DNA of 64,000 nt. Source: an uncultured Pseudomonadales bacterium (GTDB taxonomy: Bacteria; Pseudomonadota; Gammaproteobacteria; Pseudomonadales; Azotimanducaceae). Shown here in pieces: positions 6,475 to 14,698 of this stretch. How positions within the stretch are numbered: position 1 is the stretch's first letter; every line of letters starts with the position of its first letter. The position numbers and the translations under genes are program-made. The DNA lies in assembly GCA_958296165.1 (NCBI GenBank), contig OY282447.1, positions 62,001-126,000 on the forward strand, read 5' to 3'. Below the pieces are notes generated by a model. The model made no database searches. It had not been told where the DNA came from and saw nothing but the letters and a program-made list of their open reading frames with translations.

Positions 6475-8445
6475 GTGAACGGCGGAGGTCTGCGAAGCTT
6501 CGTCGAAAGCCGCGGAGTGTTCCAAGCGACGTTCCGCCTTCACCGCCCCGGCTCTCGCCGGGTTCCATTGGCGCTACTCGCACTCACGCTCGCGGCGGGG
6601 CATTCGGCCCCGGCTTCGGCGGATCACAGCTTTGGGCATGCCGAAGACCTGGGCAAGAGTACGGACTGGGACCTCGACGGCAAAACCCATGTGGGAAACA
6701 TCCCGGACGTAGAGGGTAACGGGGAAAACTACTTCCGATTCAGCGTAGAAGTCGCTGGGGGTATCTGGGCGTGGACGACCGGCGGATTCTCTCCTCGCCT
6801 CCGGATTTACGACGAGAACCGCATACTGCTGACCAGTTCGAGCACTCGCATCGGCGCAGAGCTCGAAGAACCCGGCGACTACTATGTTGTCGCCAACTCG
6901 AGCAGCGCTGGAGCGTACCGCCTCCGCATCGCAGGCGGAGGGGAGGGCCACGATGACGTGGGCAACGTCGAGAAGACCGCAACATCGTTGATGCTTGCCA
7001 CGAGCACATTGTCGAATCCAGCAGAACCGTTGCGCCTACGCATAGACTACGAAGAGGACCGAGACTATTTCAAGTTCGCGGTGCCCGAGGGCTCGCCGAA
7101 GTGGGTGCGAATCTGGACGTCCGGTAGCACCTCCACACAGGCTTGGATATGGGACTCCTACGGAGTTCAGCTCGAGTATAGCTACGGCGGCAACTTCTTT
7201 ATCGACCTAGAGCTCGATCCGGGTATCTACTACGTCTTAGTCCGTGGCCGTGGCAGCACCGGCCCTTACCGACTGCACCTCACTGGCGCGGACGACCATG
7301 GCAACCTCTTTCAGACGGCCAGCGGAGTTGAGTTGCCGAGCGTCACATCCGGATCGGCGGACTACTCCGGTGACCGGGATATTTTCTGGTTTCAGGTATC
7401 TACACCCGGCAACGTAGAAATCCGGTCGTCTGGTAGCACCGACGTCAGGGCTGTCCTCTACGACTCCTATGAAACCGAGCTTGAGCGCAACGGAGAAGTT
7501 AGTGGTAACTTCCTTATCAACAGGACGCTCGATCCAGGTATTTACTACGTTTGGGTGGATGGCTACGCAAATTATGCGGGCTATGTGCCCCGTTGGCACA
7601 CGGGGCCCTACACCCTCCACCTATCCGGCGAAGCGTCCGGGGTCGTCTCCGTGCCCCTGTTTCCCGCGCACGCCAACGCCCTCGGTCAACAAGGATTCGT
7701 GCGGATCATCAACCACTCCGGCAAGGAAGTCGAAGAAGTCAAGGTCACGGCCTACGACGACACCGGCGTGGCGGCAGGGAGCTTCACTTTGCCTAGTCTG
7801 GCAGCTTGGGAGACTGTGCATTTCAATTCGGCGGACTTGGAGCTCGGCAATCCGGCCAAGGGGATCGCCAACGGCGTCGGCAGCGGAACGGGCAGCTGGT
7901 ACTTGGAAGTGGCGCCGAGCGAACCGGAAGTCGAGGTGCTCTCCTACATCCGCACTCGCGACGGCTTCCTCACCAGCATGCACGCGCTGGCGCCGAGCTA
8001 CGGCAGAGAGCACCGCGTGGCGGTGTTCAACCCCGGCAGCAACAGCGATCAGGCGAGCAGGCTGCGTCTCATCCACCCGAAGTGTTCGCAAAGCGACTGC
8101 TACCGGGCCAACGTCACCATCTTCGGCGTAGACGACGCAGGGAAGCGGTCGCCGGACGTCGAGTTCGATTTGGCCTCCGGCGCCGCGTGCGAAGTGACTG
8201 CGGCGCAGTTGGAGGGATTGGATGCTGGCGGCGGATGCCTCGCGAACAGCTCTAACGACAACCGTCTCGGCGACGGCAGCGGCAAGTGGCAGCTGTTCAT
8301 CTCCGCCGACCAGCCCATTCACGTCATGTCGCTGCTCGAAAGCGCCACCGGCCACTTGACCAACCTTTCAGTGCCCGCTTCGCGCCAAGTCTTCGCAGCG
8401 CCGAACGGCCAACAAGCGGACAACCAACAAGGAGCAGCGCAATGA
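6475..8445 (+). CDS. Secreted protein: three PPC-like repeats plus a shared surface domain
   Basis: GTG start right after the lipoprotein gene. A hydrophobic signal segment (L-A-L-L-A-L-T-L-A-A-G) ends near residue 45. Three ~110-residue repeats follow, each with a D-x-D-Y/I-F-x-F core, W-T-S-G-S-T-like turns and an ending such as D-P-G-I-Y-Y-V-L-V-x-G. This is the pattern of bacterial pre-peptidase C-terminal (PPC) beta domains. Residues ~385-650 form a separate domain (Q-G-F-V-R-I-I-N-H-S, F-N-P-G-S-N, L-L-E-S-A-T-G-H-L-T-N-L-S) that recurs in the protein at 8855-10444. No catalytic motif is visible, so a structural or binding role at the cell surface is likely. The stop overlaps the next start (ATGA). 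Confidence 0.6.
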   Translation: MNGGGLRSFVESRGVFQATFRLHRPGSRRVPLALLALTLAAGHSAPASADHSFGHAEDLGKSTDWDLDGKTHVGNIPDVEGNGENYFRFSVEVAGGIWAWTTGGFSPRLRIYDENRILLTSSSTRIGAELEEPGDYYVVANSSSAGAYRLRIAGGGEGHDDVGNVEKTATSLMLATSTLSNPAEPLRLRIDYEEDRDYFKFAVPEGSPKWVRIWTSGSTSTQAWIWDSYGVQLEYSYGGNFFIDLELDPGIYYVLVRGRGSTGPYRLHLTGADDHGNLFQTASGVELPSVTSGSADYSGDRDIFWFQVSTPGNVEIRSSGSTDVRAVLYDSYETELERNGEVSGNFLINRTLDPGIYYVWVDGYANYAGYVPRWHTGPYTLHLSGEASGVVSVPLFPAHANALGQQGFVRIINHSGKEVEEVKVTAYDDTGVAAGSFTLPSLAAWETVHFNSADLELGNPAKGIANGVGSGTGSWYLEVAPSEPEVEVLSYIRTRDGFLTSMHALAPSYGREHRVAVFNPGSNSDQASRLRLIHPKCSQSDCYRANVTIFGVDDAGKRSPDVEFDLASGAACEVTAAQLEGLDAGGGCLANSSNDNRLGDGSGKWQLFISADQPIHVMSLLESATGHLTNLSVPASRQVFAAPNGQQADNQQGAAQ

Positions 8446-8813
8446 ACCAACCGTCAACATCGTCGACGCGGGGCATGTCCAAGGGCATGTTTCTCGCCAT
8501 GTTCCTGATCCCGTGCGTTCTCACCTACGTCATCGGTTGGGTGAGCCCTCTGGTCGGGCTGGCGACCGCTGGCGTCGGCTGGGTCGTCTTGAGAGTCGTG
8601 CTTGCCATCTTGTACGTCTGGATGGCCGTCGCGTCGTGGATGCGGGGCGCGGCCAACGGCGGCAAGTGGGCCGTCGCCCTTCCGCTGACAGCCGGAGTAT
8701 TCGATGTCTTTCTCGCTTTCGTGCCATTCGTGCCTTCGGTCTTGAACATCGTTGCGCTGGTGGTCGGCACGCGAAACCGCCTGGCTGCCGCTTCGACTGC
8801 CCATGACCAATAG
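8442..8813 (+). CDS. Small membrane protein, about four TM segments
   Basis: A 123-residue protein translationally coupled to the preceding secreted protein by an ATGA overlap, with AAGGAG nine bases before the start. About four hydrophobic helices are visible (M-F-L-A-M-F-L-I-P-C-V-L-T-Y, a Gly/Val-rich pair, and V-F-D-V-F-L-A-F-V-P-F). The N-terminal Thr/Ser tail and C-terminal A-S-T-A-H-D-Q are polar. It resembles no family I recognise. The coupling suggests it works with, or helps anchor or export, its secreted neighbours. Confidence 0.6.
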   Translation: MNQPSTSSTRGMSKGMFLAMFLIPCVLTYVIGWVSPLVGLATAGVGWVVLRVVLAILYVWMAVASWMRGAANGGKWAVALPLTAGVFDVFLAFVPFVPSVLNIVALVVGTRNRLAAASTAHDQ

Positions 8814-8854
8814 CCGGCGCGGCCGGGGGAGACGAACGTGAGGAGGGGAATTCG

Positions 8855-10444
8855 ATGGCCAACGCCACGCCCACCGAATACAACACAGCCCCAGAGACCA
8901 ACTGGATGAGTAGCTACCTCCGCAGGCGGAGCGATGGCCGACACGCTTGGCGCAGCCTGCCCGCGGCTCTTGCCCTTGCAGTGACCATGGCGGGCCATGG
9001 GTCCTTTGCCGCCACGACCGAGGTGGTGCCGCTGTTCATCTCAGCGACGCACGCCTCACAGGAGGGCTTTGTGCGGATCATCAACCATTCCGACCAGCGG
9101 GGCATGGTCGCGGTGACGGCGACGGACGACGCCGGGCGGATCGCCGGCACCGAGCGCTTTTCGCTCGGCCCTTGGGAGACCAAGCACTTCAACTCCGGCG
9201 ATCTCGAAGACGGCAACGCGCGAAAGGGACTGGTCGGCGTTGGTTCCGGCCGCGGCGACTGGCGGCTTGAAGTGGAGAGCGACCTGCCGCTGGAGGTGCT
9301 CGCCTACGTTCGCACGTCCGACGGTTTCCTGACCAGCATGCACGACAAGGCCCGCAAGCCGGGACTGCGGCATTTGGTGCCGGTCTTCAACCCCGGTTCC
9401 AACCGCAACCAAGTCAGCAAGCTGCGGATCGTCAACGTGTCGACAGCCGAGGCGACCGTCGGCATTGTCGGAGTCGACGACGGCGGAGTGGAAACGGACG
9501 AGACCAGCGTGGCCGTGGCGGCCGGCGAAGCCCTAACCTTGACCGCCCAGGAGCTGGAGGCGGGTGAGGGCGGATTGACCAAGGGCCTCGCCGACGGCAG
9601 CGGCAAGTGGCAGCTGTATGTTCATTCCGACCAGCGCATCATCGTGCAGAGCCTGCTGGAGAGCGCGACCGGTCATCTGACCAATCTCTCGACGAGCGCG
9701 TCCGCGGAAGAATACGCCCCGCCCAGCGAGCAGCCGGCTGTCGCGGCTGCCGGGGACTTCGCGCTGGATGACAACAACATTTTTCCGAACGGAATCGCCT
9801 ATGCAGATGGCGTGTTCTACGTTCTGGATCGGAACAGGAACAAGGTCTTCGGCTACACCCGGATGGGCGCGCGGCACACGGAAAGCGACTTTCCGGTGTC
9901 AGTGACCTTTCCCGACGGTCTCGCATACGCCAACGGACGGCTCTACGTGGCGGAGACGGGGTTGTCCAGGAACGTCCTGGCGTACACCACGGATGGCCGG
10001 CGGACTCCGGTGCTGGATTCGGACTTCCAACTTGGCGACGATGTCGTTTTGTCGGGAGGGATCGCGCACGCGAACGGTCGGTTCTACGTGCTGATCGATC
10101 AGGCCGCAACAAGCGACAGCAGGTTGCTCGAGCAAGACCATGTCCGAGTCTACGCCGAGAGCGGCCAGGAAGTGGCGGAAGCCCGTTTCGATCTGGCGTT
10201 GGGCGGCGACGCCAATGTCGATGTCGCCCATGCCAACGGGCGGCTGTACGTACTTGGCGGAGGCGCCGTCTACGCCTACAGCCTCTCCGGCGAACCGGCA
10301 GCTGGGCACCACTTCGATCTGACTAGGGACAACGGCGACCCACAGGCCATTGCATACGCAAACGGCAGGTTCTACGTGACGGACGGCATAGACGGCGAAC
10401 GCAAGGTGTTTGCGTACACCGCGGCAGGACGGCGGGTCGAGTAG
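8855..10444 (+). CDS. Secreted protein: shared surface domain plus beta-propeller
   Basis: ATG 8855 follows a strong GAGGAGGGG. A signal segment (L-P-A-A-L-A-L-A-V-T-M-A) ends near residue 52 (S-F-A-A). Residues ~55-285 repeat the domain seen at the C-terminus of the 6475-8445 protein (Q-E-G-F-V-R-I-I-N-H-S, F-N-P-G-S-N, L-L-E-S-A-T-G-H-L-T-N-L-S). After a short linker come five ~45-residue repeats with the core G-I/L-A-Y/H-A-N/D-G-R/V-F/L-Y-V, each giving a predicted propeller blade of NHL/YVTN type. Five visible blades is few for a closed propeller; a sixth may be degenerate. Domain order is reversed relative to the paralogue, showing the domain is a mobile module. Confidence 0.65.
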   Translation: MANATPTEYNTAPETNWMSSYLRRRSDGRHAWRSLPAALALAVTMAGHGSFAATTEVVPLFISATHASQEGFVRIINHSDQRGMVAVTATDDAGRIAGTERFSLGPWETKHFNSGDLEDGNARKGLVGVGSGRGDWRLEVESDLPLEVLAYVRTSDGFLTSMHDKARKPGLRHLVPVFNPGSNRNQVSKLRIVNVSTAEATVGIVGVDDGGVETDETSVAVAAGEALTLTAQELEAGEGGLTKGLADGSGKWQLYVHSDQRIIVQSLLESATGHLTNLSTSASAEEYAPPSEQPAVAAAGDFALDDNNIFPNGIAYADGVFYVLDRNRNKVFGYTRMGARHTESDFPVSVTFPDGLAYANGRLYVAETGLSRNVLAYTTDGRRTPVLDSDFQLGDDVVLSGGIAHANGRFYVLIDQAATSDSRLLEQDHVRVYAESGQEVAEARFDLALGGDANVDVAHANGRLYVLGGGAVYAYSLSGEPAAGHHFDLTRDNGDPQAIAYANGRFYVTDGIDGERKVFAYTAAGRRVE

Positions 10445-10566
10445 CACGTCGGCGTGGCAGGAGCAGCGGAGACCGGGCAAGCCGCTGGGGCAGGCCGTTG
10501 ACGCGCTCCGACACGCCAAGCCCCGGCGTGGTCGGGGGCATGAACGAATAGCAACGGGAGGATTTC

Positions 10567-11445
10567 GTGACTCGCACTTCTACTTCGGGAAACTCTCTGG
10601 AAACAAGGCTTTGGGCATTGGCATCAGACTTGGACGCCGGCACGGTAATCGGTGTCCTCGTGTTTGGCGCGTTCGCCGTGTTCATGTTCAGCCTCATATT
10701 CGGTATCGCAGCTGTGATTACGTTCGTGATTTGCGTGGTCGCAATCCTGATACTGGGGTACATCGTGTATAGGCGGTTAGTCCGGCTACAGTTTCTTCGA
10801 GAGGCCCCAGGGCGCATACAGAGCTGCATGGCAACGGTGAGCGAGAATCTGGCGGCCGGAGCTGGCCATCTGGCGACGGCCGAACGCGAACTGGAGGCAA
10901 GCACGGCGCCGCTATTCTGGGACGCCATGGACGAATTCGGGCCGTCCATGATGCGCAGCAGAACCGCTTGGAACGGGGCGGCAGACATCGCCGAGCGGTA
11001 CGCGCAGCTCTCCGCCGGTACGAGGTACGACCAGGACGGCGCGATCGTGCCGGACGCGGCCCTTCCGGCGACGATCGCGGAGTTGGGAGAGAAGTGGATG
11101 AATCTCCGACGCCGGGCCCTCGGCAACGAGCACTTTGCTTCCATATTCGAGCAACGGCGGCAAGCGGACAAGATCGCGGAGCGGCTGAAGAAGCAAGGAG
11201 AGGAAATACAAGCCGCAATAGACGCAGCTAGGCGGGCGGAACTCGCTGCTTCACAGGCTAGTGCTGTCGCCGGGCAGGCCCTTGCTATAGCCGGAACGGC
11301 GTCGGCGGCGGCTCGATCGGCAGGGGCGGATGCTCGATCGGCGTCGGCGGATGCTAGATCGGCAGGGGCGGATGCTCGATCGGCGTCGGCGGATGCTCGA
11401 TCCGCAGGGGCGGAGGCCCGATCGGCGAAGTGGTCGAAGATCTGA
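10567..11445 (+). CDS. Membrane-anchored coiled-coil protein with heptad repeat tail
   Basis: GTG start behind GGGAGG. Two adjacent hydrophobic helices (about residues 22-65) anchor the protein. A long charged helical region follows, with L-x-x-A-x-x-E-L and R-R-x-x-A-x-x-I-x-E-R patterns typical of coiled coil. The last ~50 residues are five copies plus a partial copy of a seven-residue unit (A-R-S-A-G-A-D alternating with A-R-S-A-S-A-D), ending S-K-W-S-K-I. Seven-residue periodicity means the repeats extend the coiled coil. No enzymatic motif is visible. The architecture suggests a cytoplasmic or periplasmic rod or sensor stalk. Confidence 0.6.
   Translation: MTRTSTSGNSLETRLWALASDLDAGTVIGVLVFGAFAVFMFSLIFGIAAVITFVICVVAILILGYIVYRRLVRLQFLREAPGRIQSCMATVSENLAAGAGHLATAERELEASTAPLFWDAMDEFGPSMMRSRTAWNGAADIAERYAQLSAGTRYDQDGAIVPDAALPATIAELGEKWMNLRRRALGNEHFASIFEQRRQADKIAERLKKQGEEIQAAIDAARRAELAASQASAVAGQALAIAGTASAAARSAGADARSASADARSAGADARSASADARSAGAEARSAKWSKI
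11311..11430. repeat. In-frame 21-bp tandem repeat in the coiled-coil gene
   Basis: Five units starting GCTCGATCGGC, each 21 bp and alternating AGGGGCGGAT with GTCGGCGGAT endings, then 15 bases of a sixth. The near-identity at DNA level points to recent slippage expansion, so copy number is likely to vary between strains without changing frame. Confidence 0.85.
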
Positions 11446-11646
11446 CCAAATCAAGTCCCATCACGACACGCAAGGCACCTCCGGTCATTGGGGTATGACG
11501 ACTTTGCGCGTGGTTCTGCTTGCAGCACTGGCCGTGGCCGGGTTCACCAATGGGAACGCCGGGTTTGAGCGCACCTGAACGGGTGCTGTTCAAGGGTTCG
11601 ACAGGGTGTGGGATCGTCGACAATGTGTATTAGGCGACATGGCGAC

Positions 11647-11936
11647 CTAGCCTGCTGGGCATACAGGTGCGGCGGTTTCAGCGTCGGAGCAGCCCGCCAA
11701 AACGCGCTGTAGAGCGGCTTGCTCTGCGGCATCCGTGGACAAACCGTATTTGCGCTTGACGGCCAGGACGTCGGCGGCGCGTCGACGCCGGCCGGCGTCA
11801 TCAGCGCATCGACCACATCGTCGGGCAGCACGGCATCGTGCGGCAGGCCGAGCGTGCGGCTCGACGTGCAGGCCGACAGCAAGCCGACCGTCGCCACGGC
11901 CGCCAGCGCGGGAACAAAGGCGCGGCGAACGGTCAC
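11647..11936 (-). pseudogene. Small lipoprotein of the T4SS cluster, frameshifted
   Basis: The GTG start overlaps the upstream gene's stop (GTGA). The signal peptide L-A-A-V-A-T-V-G-L-L-S-A-C is a clear lipobox. After V-D-A-L-M-T-P-A-G-V-D-A (about 11785) the frame becomes implausible, but moving one base restores A-A-D-V-L-A-V-K-R-K-Y-G-L-S-T-D-A-A-E and a stop at 11647. A one-base deletion in the GC-rich run near 11780 explains this, by decay or assembly error. Small lipoproteins of this position (VirB7/TrbK type) stabilise the outer-membrane part of conjugation channels; that role is inferred from neighbours. Confidence 0.55.
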
Positions 11937-12937
11937 GGGGTCGGCTCGAAGTCGAGTTGATAGGCGCTGTTCAACTGCATGATCCACAAATCGGGCGCCG
12001 TGCCTTGCAGCCTAATGACGCTAGGCATGGTCCAATCGGCGGGCTGGCCGTCGGCGGGCGGCAGGAGTTTCCACTTGGCGCCCGCGCATAGCAGCGCTCT
12101 CGTCACTGCGGCGCGCAAGCCAGGCGGGTGCAGCACGCCGCAGACCGGGTTGACCGGCGTCGGCGCTGGCGGCAACGCGGGCGGCGGGGCGGCGGGCGGG
12201 GGTACGTCCGCCAGCGCGGCCGTGACCCGCCAACTCTCGTCGCCGTGGGCTTCCAGCCCTGCGCTCGCGTCGTCGGCCACGCCGCCGCCGAGCGCGTTTA
12301 TGGCGGCTTGGAGCAACGGGTCGTGTTCGTCGTCAACAGCGACGGCGACGTTGTCGGGCGTCTCCAAGGCCGGCGCTGGCGCATCTGTCGGCGGCGGCGG
12401 TTGGGGCGTCCGCGCCGCCACGGCCATCGCGGACGCGGTTGGCGGATCGGGAATCGACGGGCCGGGGGCGCGCACCACGGACTGCGGCGGCGGCGCGGAG
12501 CGCACGTCGTCGGGGTGGTCGCCAAGCGCTTGCGGCGGCTCATAGCCGTCGAGCGCCGTCATGGCGATGCTGCCGAGCGGCCGGCCGTCGTTGTCGAACA
12601 GCCTGGACACGCGCCACGCATTGACGTTCGCCACGACGACCGACCGCATTCGCGTCTTGCCGCTACGGTCCATGACGGTGTCGCACAGCAGTTCCACCGG
12701 CACCGCGTTGGGGTGTCTCGACACGGCCACGCCGGCCATTCGCATCGCGTCTTCAAGCGCTTCCGACTTGGCCGAACGAGGTTCGCCGGGCGTCGCCATG
12801 AGCGGCGACGCGGCGATCATTTGCGTCAATTCCTCGGCATCGACCACGCAGCGGTGGTCCGTGTACCACGATGTCATCCACGAGCAGCCCGGCAACGCGG
12901 CCAGCGCTAGCGCGACTGCGGCCGTGCGCGGTCTCAC
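11933..12937 (-). CDS. Proline-rich lipoprotein of conjugation cluster (TrbH position)
   Basis: A lipoprotein of ~334 residues: from GTG 12937 the signal peptide reads M-R-P-R-T-A-A-V-A-L-A-L-A-A-L-P-G-C. That start forms a GTGA overlap with the trbG stop and has AGGGAG upstream; an ATG at 12961 is possible but lacks this. The middle ~110 residues are proline-rich, as if spanning the periplasm or peptidoglycan. The C-terminal ~75 residues (K-W-K-L-L-P-P-A-D and L-D-F-E-P-T-P) look folded. Its order after trbG matches trbH of P-type conjugation systems, though it is about twice the usual length and I see no diagnostic motif. Confidence 0.5.
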   Translation of the reverse strand: MRPRTAAVALALAALPGCSWMTSWYTDHRCVVDAEELTQMIAASPLMATPGEPRSAKSEALEDAMRMAGVAVSRHPNAVPVELLCDTVMDRSGKTRMRSVVVANVNAWRVSRLFDNDGRPLGSIAMTALDGYEPPQALGDHPDDVRSAPPPQSVVRAPGPSIPDPPTASAMAVAARTPQPPPPTDAPAPALETPDNVAVAVDDEHDPLLQAAINALGGGVADDASAGLEAHGDESWRVTAALADVPPPAAPPPALPPAPTPVNPVCGVLHPPGLRAAVTRALLCAGAKWKLLPPADGQPADWTMPSVIRLQGTAPDLWIMQLNSAYQLDFEPTP

Positions 12938-13905
12938 GAGCGGCTCCCTGCGCCGGTCCATGTGATTTCGACTTCCCGCCTGCCGAGCGTGAGATAGCCG
13001 CGCTCGAATATCGCGTCCACTTGCAGCGTCTTGCCGCGCCAGCGGGCGTTGACGGCTTGATGTTCGCCGTCGTGGCCGAGCGCCGAAAACGCAGGAAGCG
13101 GGCCCGCGTACTCGTCGGGCAGTCGGATGTAGGTGGACGTGCCGTTGTGAAACACCGTCACAGGCATCCACGAGTCGCATTTGCGGCAGCCGCGGACGCG
13201 GTAGGCGTAGTCCATGTCGGCGGGATTGAAGGCGGGCGGCGGGCGGTCGGGAGCGCCTGCGCCCACGGTGCGCTCGGTCGCGTCGGCGACTACATGCGCC
13301 GGGCCTGTGGCCTCGTGGTATTGATCCCATACCGTGTTCTGCGCGCCGACGTTGCCGCTCGCGGCGACGCTGGCGGCGGCCCATTCGTCGGGCGGATAGC
13401 GGAACGACAGCATCGGCACGTAGTCGCGTTCTGTGGATACCAGCCGAATCGAGTAGATGCGTCGATCGGTGAGAATCGTCATGTTCGTCTCAAGACCGCC
13501 CTGAACGGGCTTCACCAACAGCATCGTCGTTTGATGCGGGCCGATGGCCCAGCCTATCTGCCAGCGCGTACTGTCGCCTGTCTGTACGCCGCCGCGCTGG
13601 ATTCTCTCGCCCGGTTGGAGCGACAAGGCGCAGACCTTGATCGGCGCGCACACCAATTCCGGCGACCCGAACCCGTATAGGTAGCTAACCCCGACGCCGT
13701 CGTGCGACACATAGGGGTCGGCGTTGCTGAGTTGGCGGTTGACTTCGATCATCCGCTGCGCCGCCGCCGACAGCGTCGGCGCATTGACCGTCGCGCCTGG
13801 CATAGCGGGCGGCCCTGCCGCAGGATCGGGCGCCGCTTCGGCGCCGTGGAGCGCCGTGCCGGCCGCAAGGCTGGCGGCAATCGCCAGCGCCGTGAGTGTC
13901 TTCAT
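12934..13905 (-). CDS. TrbG/VirB9/CagX-family conjugation channel protein
   Basis: A 323-residue exported protein with a signal peptide (T-A-L-A-I-A-A-S-L-A-A-G). Its N-domain has the family pattern Y-L-Y-G-F-G-S-P-E-L-V-C-A-P, then L-Q-P-G-E and G-D-S-T-R-W. The C-domain has Y-A-Y-R-V-R-G, T-V-F-H-N-G-T-S-T-Y-I-R-L-P and R-R-E-V-E-I-T-W. VirB9/TrbG forms the outer-membrane core of type IV secretion channels. The ATG overlaps the upstream nuclease stop (ATGA), and the stop overlaps the downstream GTG. No other core subunit (VirB4, B8, B10, coupling ATPase) is in the window, so the system here is incomplete. Confidence 0.75.
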   Translation of the reverse strand: MKTLTALAIAASLAAGTALHGAEAAPDPAAGPPAMPGATVNAPTLSAAAQRMIEVNRQLSNADPYVSHDGVGVSYLYGFGSPELVCAPIKVCALSLQPGERIQRGGVQTGDSTRWQIGWAIGPHQTTMLLVKPVQGGLETNMTILTDRRIYSIRLVSTERDYVPMLSFRYPPDEWAAASVAASGNVGAQNTVWDQYHEATGPAHVVADATERTVGAGAPDRPPPAFNPADMDYAYRVRGCRKCDSWMPVTVFHNGTSTYIRLPDEYAGPLPAFSALGHDGEHQAVNARWRGKTLQVDAIFERGYLTLGRREVEITWTGAGSRS

Positions 13906-14435
13906 GACTGAGTGTCTCCTCCGCTCCGAGAGCCGTCGAGCCAATCGAGCAGCACGTGCGCCGCGAACCAGCATCGGTTGTGCTGTGGCAGCCAGCCTGC
14001 CGCGTCCTTGTCGCTTTTCTGGTGCCGGTTCACCCGCGGGTACGCGACAGTGATGTTCAGCGGATCGTTCATGAACTCCCGCGCCCTTGCACAGGAAAGC
14101 CCGCTGCGCCGCGCTTCCGCCCACGCGACGATGTGCTCGATGTCGACGTCCTTGGCGGACGCTACCGTGCGGCAGCTGTAAGGCGCGATCCAGCCGTGCC
14201 GCTGCATGTGGCGCACGTCGAGCTTGGCGTTGTAGTCGGGTCGTTCCGAACAGTCGTCGCCGGCGGGCGACTTCGTGGCCGCGCCTGCGCCACGGTGCTG
14301 GTGGTACTCGCCGGTGCGTCGGTCCGTGTGGCCGCCGCGCGAGTCCAAGCCGCCGCCGTGCGCCAGCGCTAGCGCTCCGGCGAACAGCGCGACAACGGCC
14401 AGTCCGACTTGGAAGCCGACGTTGGGCGTTCTCAT
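13902..14435 (-). CDS. Secreted HNH nuclease with YHYH-like N-terminus
   Basis: First gene of the leftward T4SS operon, 177 residues. A signal peptide (V-A-L-F-A-G-A-L-A-L-A) is followed by H-G-G-G-L-D-S-R-G-G-H and G-E-Y-H-Q-H-R-G, a His/Gly module often seen in short exported proteins. The C-terminal half has the HNH/DUF1524-type pattern: D-I-E-H-I-V-A-W, then D-P-L-N-I-T-V-A-Y-P-R-V-N-R-H-K-type and A-G-W-L-P-Q-H-N-R-C-W. Such nucleases cut DNA non-specifically or nick it. Export together with a conjugation channel suggests action on extracellular or incoming DNA, or self-protected entry. The stop is coupled to trbG. Confidence 0.65.
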   Translation of the reverse strand: MRTPNVGFQVGLAVVALFAGALALAHGGGLDSRGGHTDRRTGEYHQHRGAGAATKSPAGDDCSERPDYNAKLDVRHMQRHGWIAPYSCRTVASAKDVDIEHIVAWAEARRSGLSCARAREFMNDPLNITVAYPRVNRHQKSDKDAAGWLPQHNRCWFAAHVLLDWLDGSRSGGDTQS

Positions 14436-14498
14436 CCGAATGCTCCGTTGGGCTGCTCAAATGCGGTCTCTCCCTGCTGTCACACCACTAGGCGGGTG
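14351..14498. repeat. Direct repeat, copy A (5' end of the nuclease gene)
   Basis: This segment spans the nuclease start codon, signal-peptide code and ~60 bases upstream. It recurs at 14566-14698 with ~12 bases missing inside the signal-peptide code, a few substitutions and a few bases lost upstream. The duplication copies the leader and the first codons of the operon. Confidence 0.75.
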
Positions 14499-14519
14499 CT
14501 AGCAGTTCGTCGGCGAGCG

Positions 14520-14639
14520 TCAGCGGCAAAGACCATTCGGCAAATTTGCCGAATGGTCGGCGCAGCCGCCGCCGTGCGCCAGCGCTAGCGCCGCGGCGAG
14601 CAGCGCGACAACGGTCAGTCCGACGTTAGGCGTTCTCAT
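14520..14639 (-). pseudogene. Truncated second copy of the nuclease start
   Basis: Starting at ATG 14639 the frame reads M-R-T-P-N-V-G-L-T-V-V-A-L-L-A-A-A-L-A-L-A-H-G-G-G, then runs into the palindrome at 14531-14558 and stops after 39 residues. It duplicates the first ~25 residues of the nuclease at 13902-14435. It could still produce a tiny signal-peptide-like product, but it is better read as a leftover of duplication B. Confidence 0.6.
14531..14558. repeat. Perfect 28-bp palindrome (third of three)
   Basis: Each half is GACCATTCGGCAAA, meeting at AAATTT. It shares the central GCAAATTTGC with the palindrome at 974-1003. It lies between duplication copies A and B, upstream of the leftward nuclease-trbG operon. 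Confidence 0.6.
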
Positions 14640-14698
14640 CCGAATGCTCCGTTGGGCTCACTGCGGTCTCTCCCTGCGGTCACACCACTAGGCAGGTG

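Noticed and set aside
11494-11577. 27-codon frame resembling a signal peptide after the coiled-coil gene
   Set aside because: Too short, no binding site and no conserved feature; kept out of the annotation.
12938-13384. N-terminal extension of the TrbH-position lipoprotein
   Set aside because: It overlaps trbG and has Arg-rich shadow composition; the GTG at 12937 gives a proper lipoprotein signal peptide and GTGA coupling.
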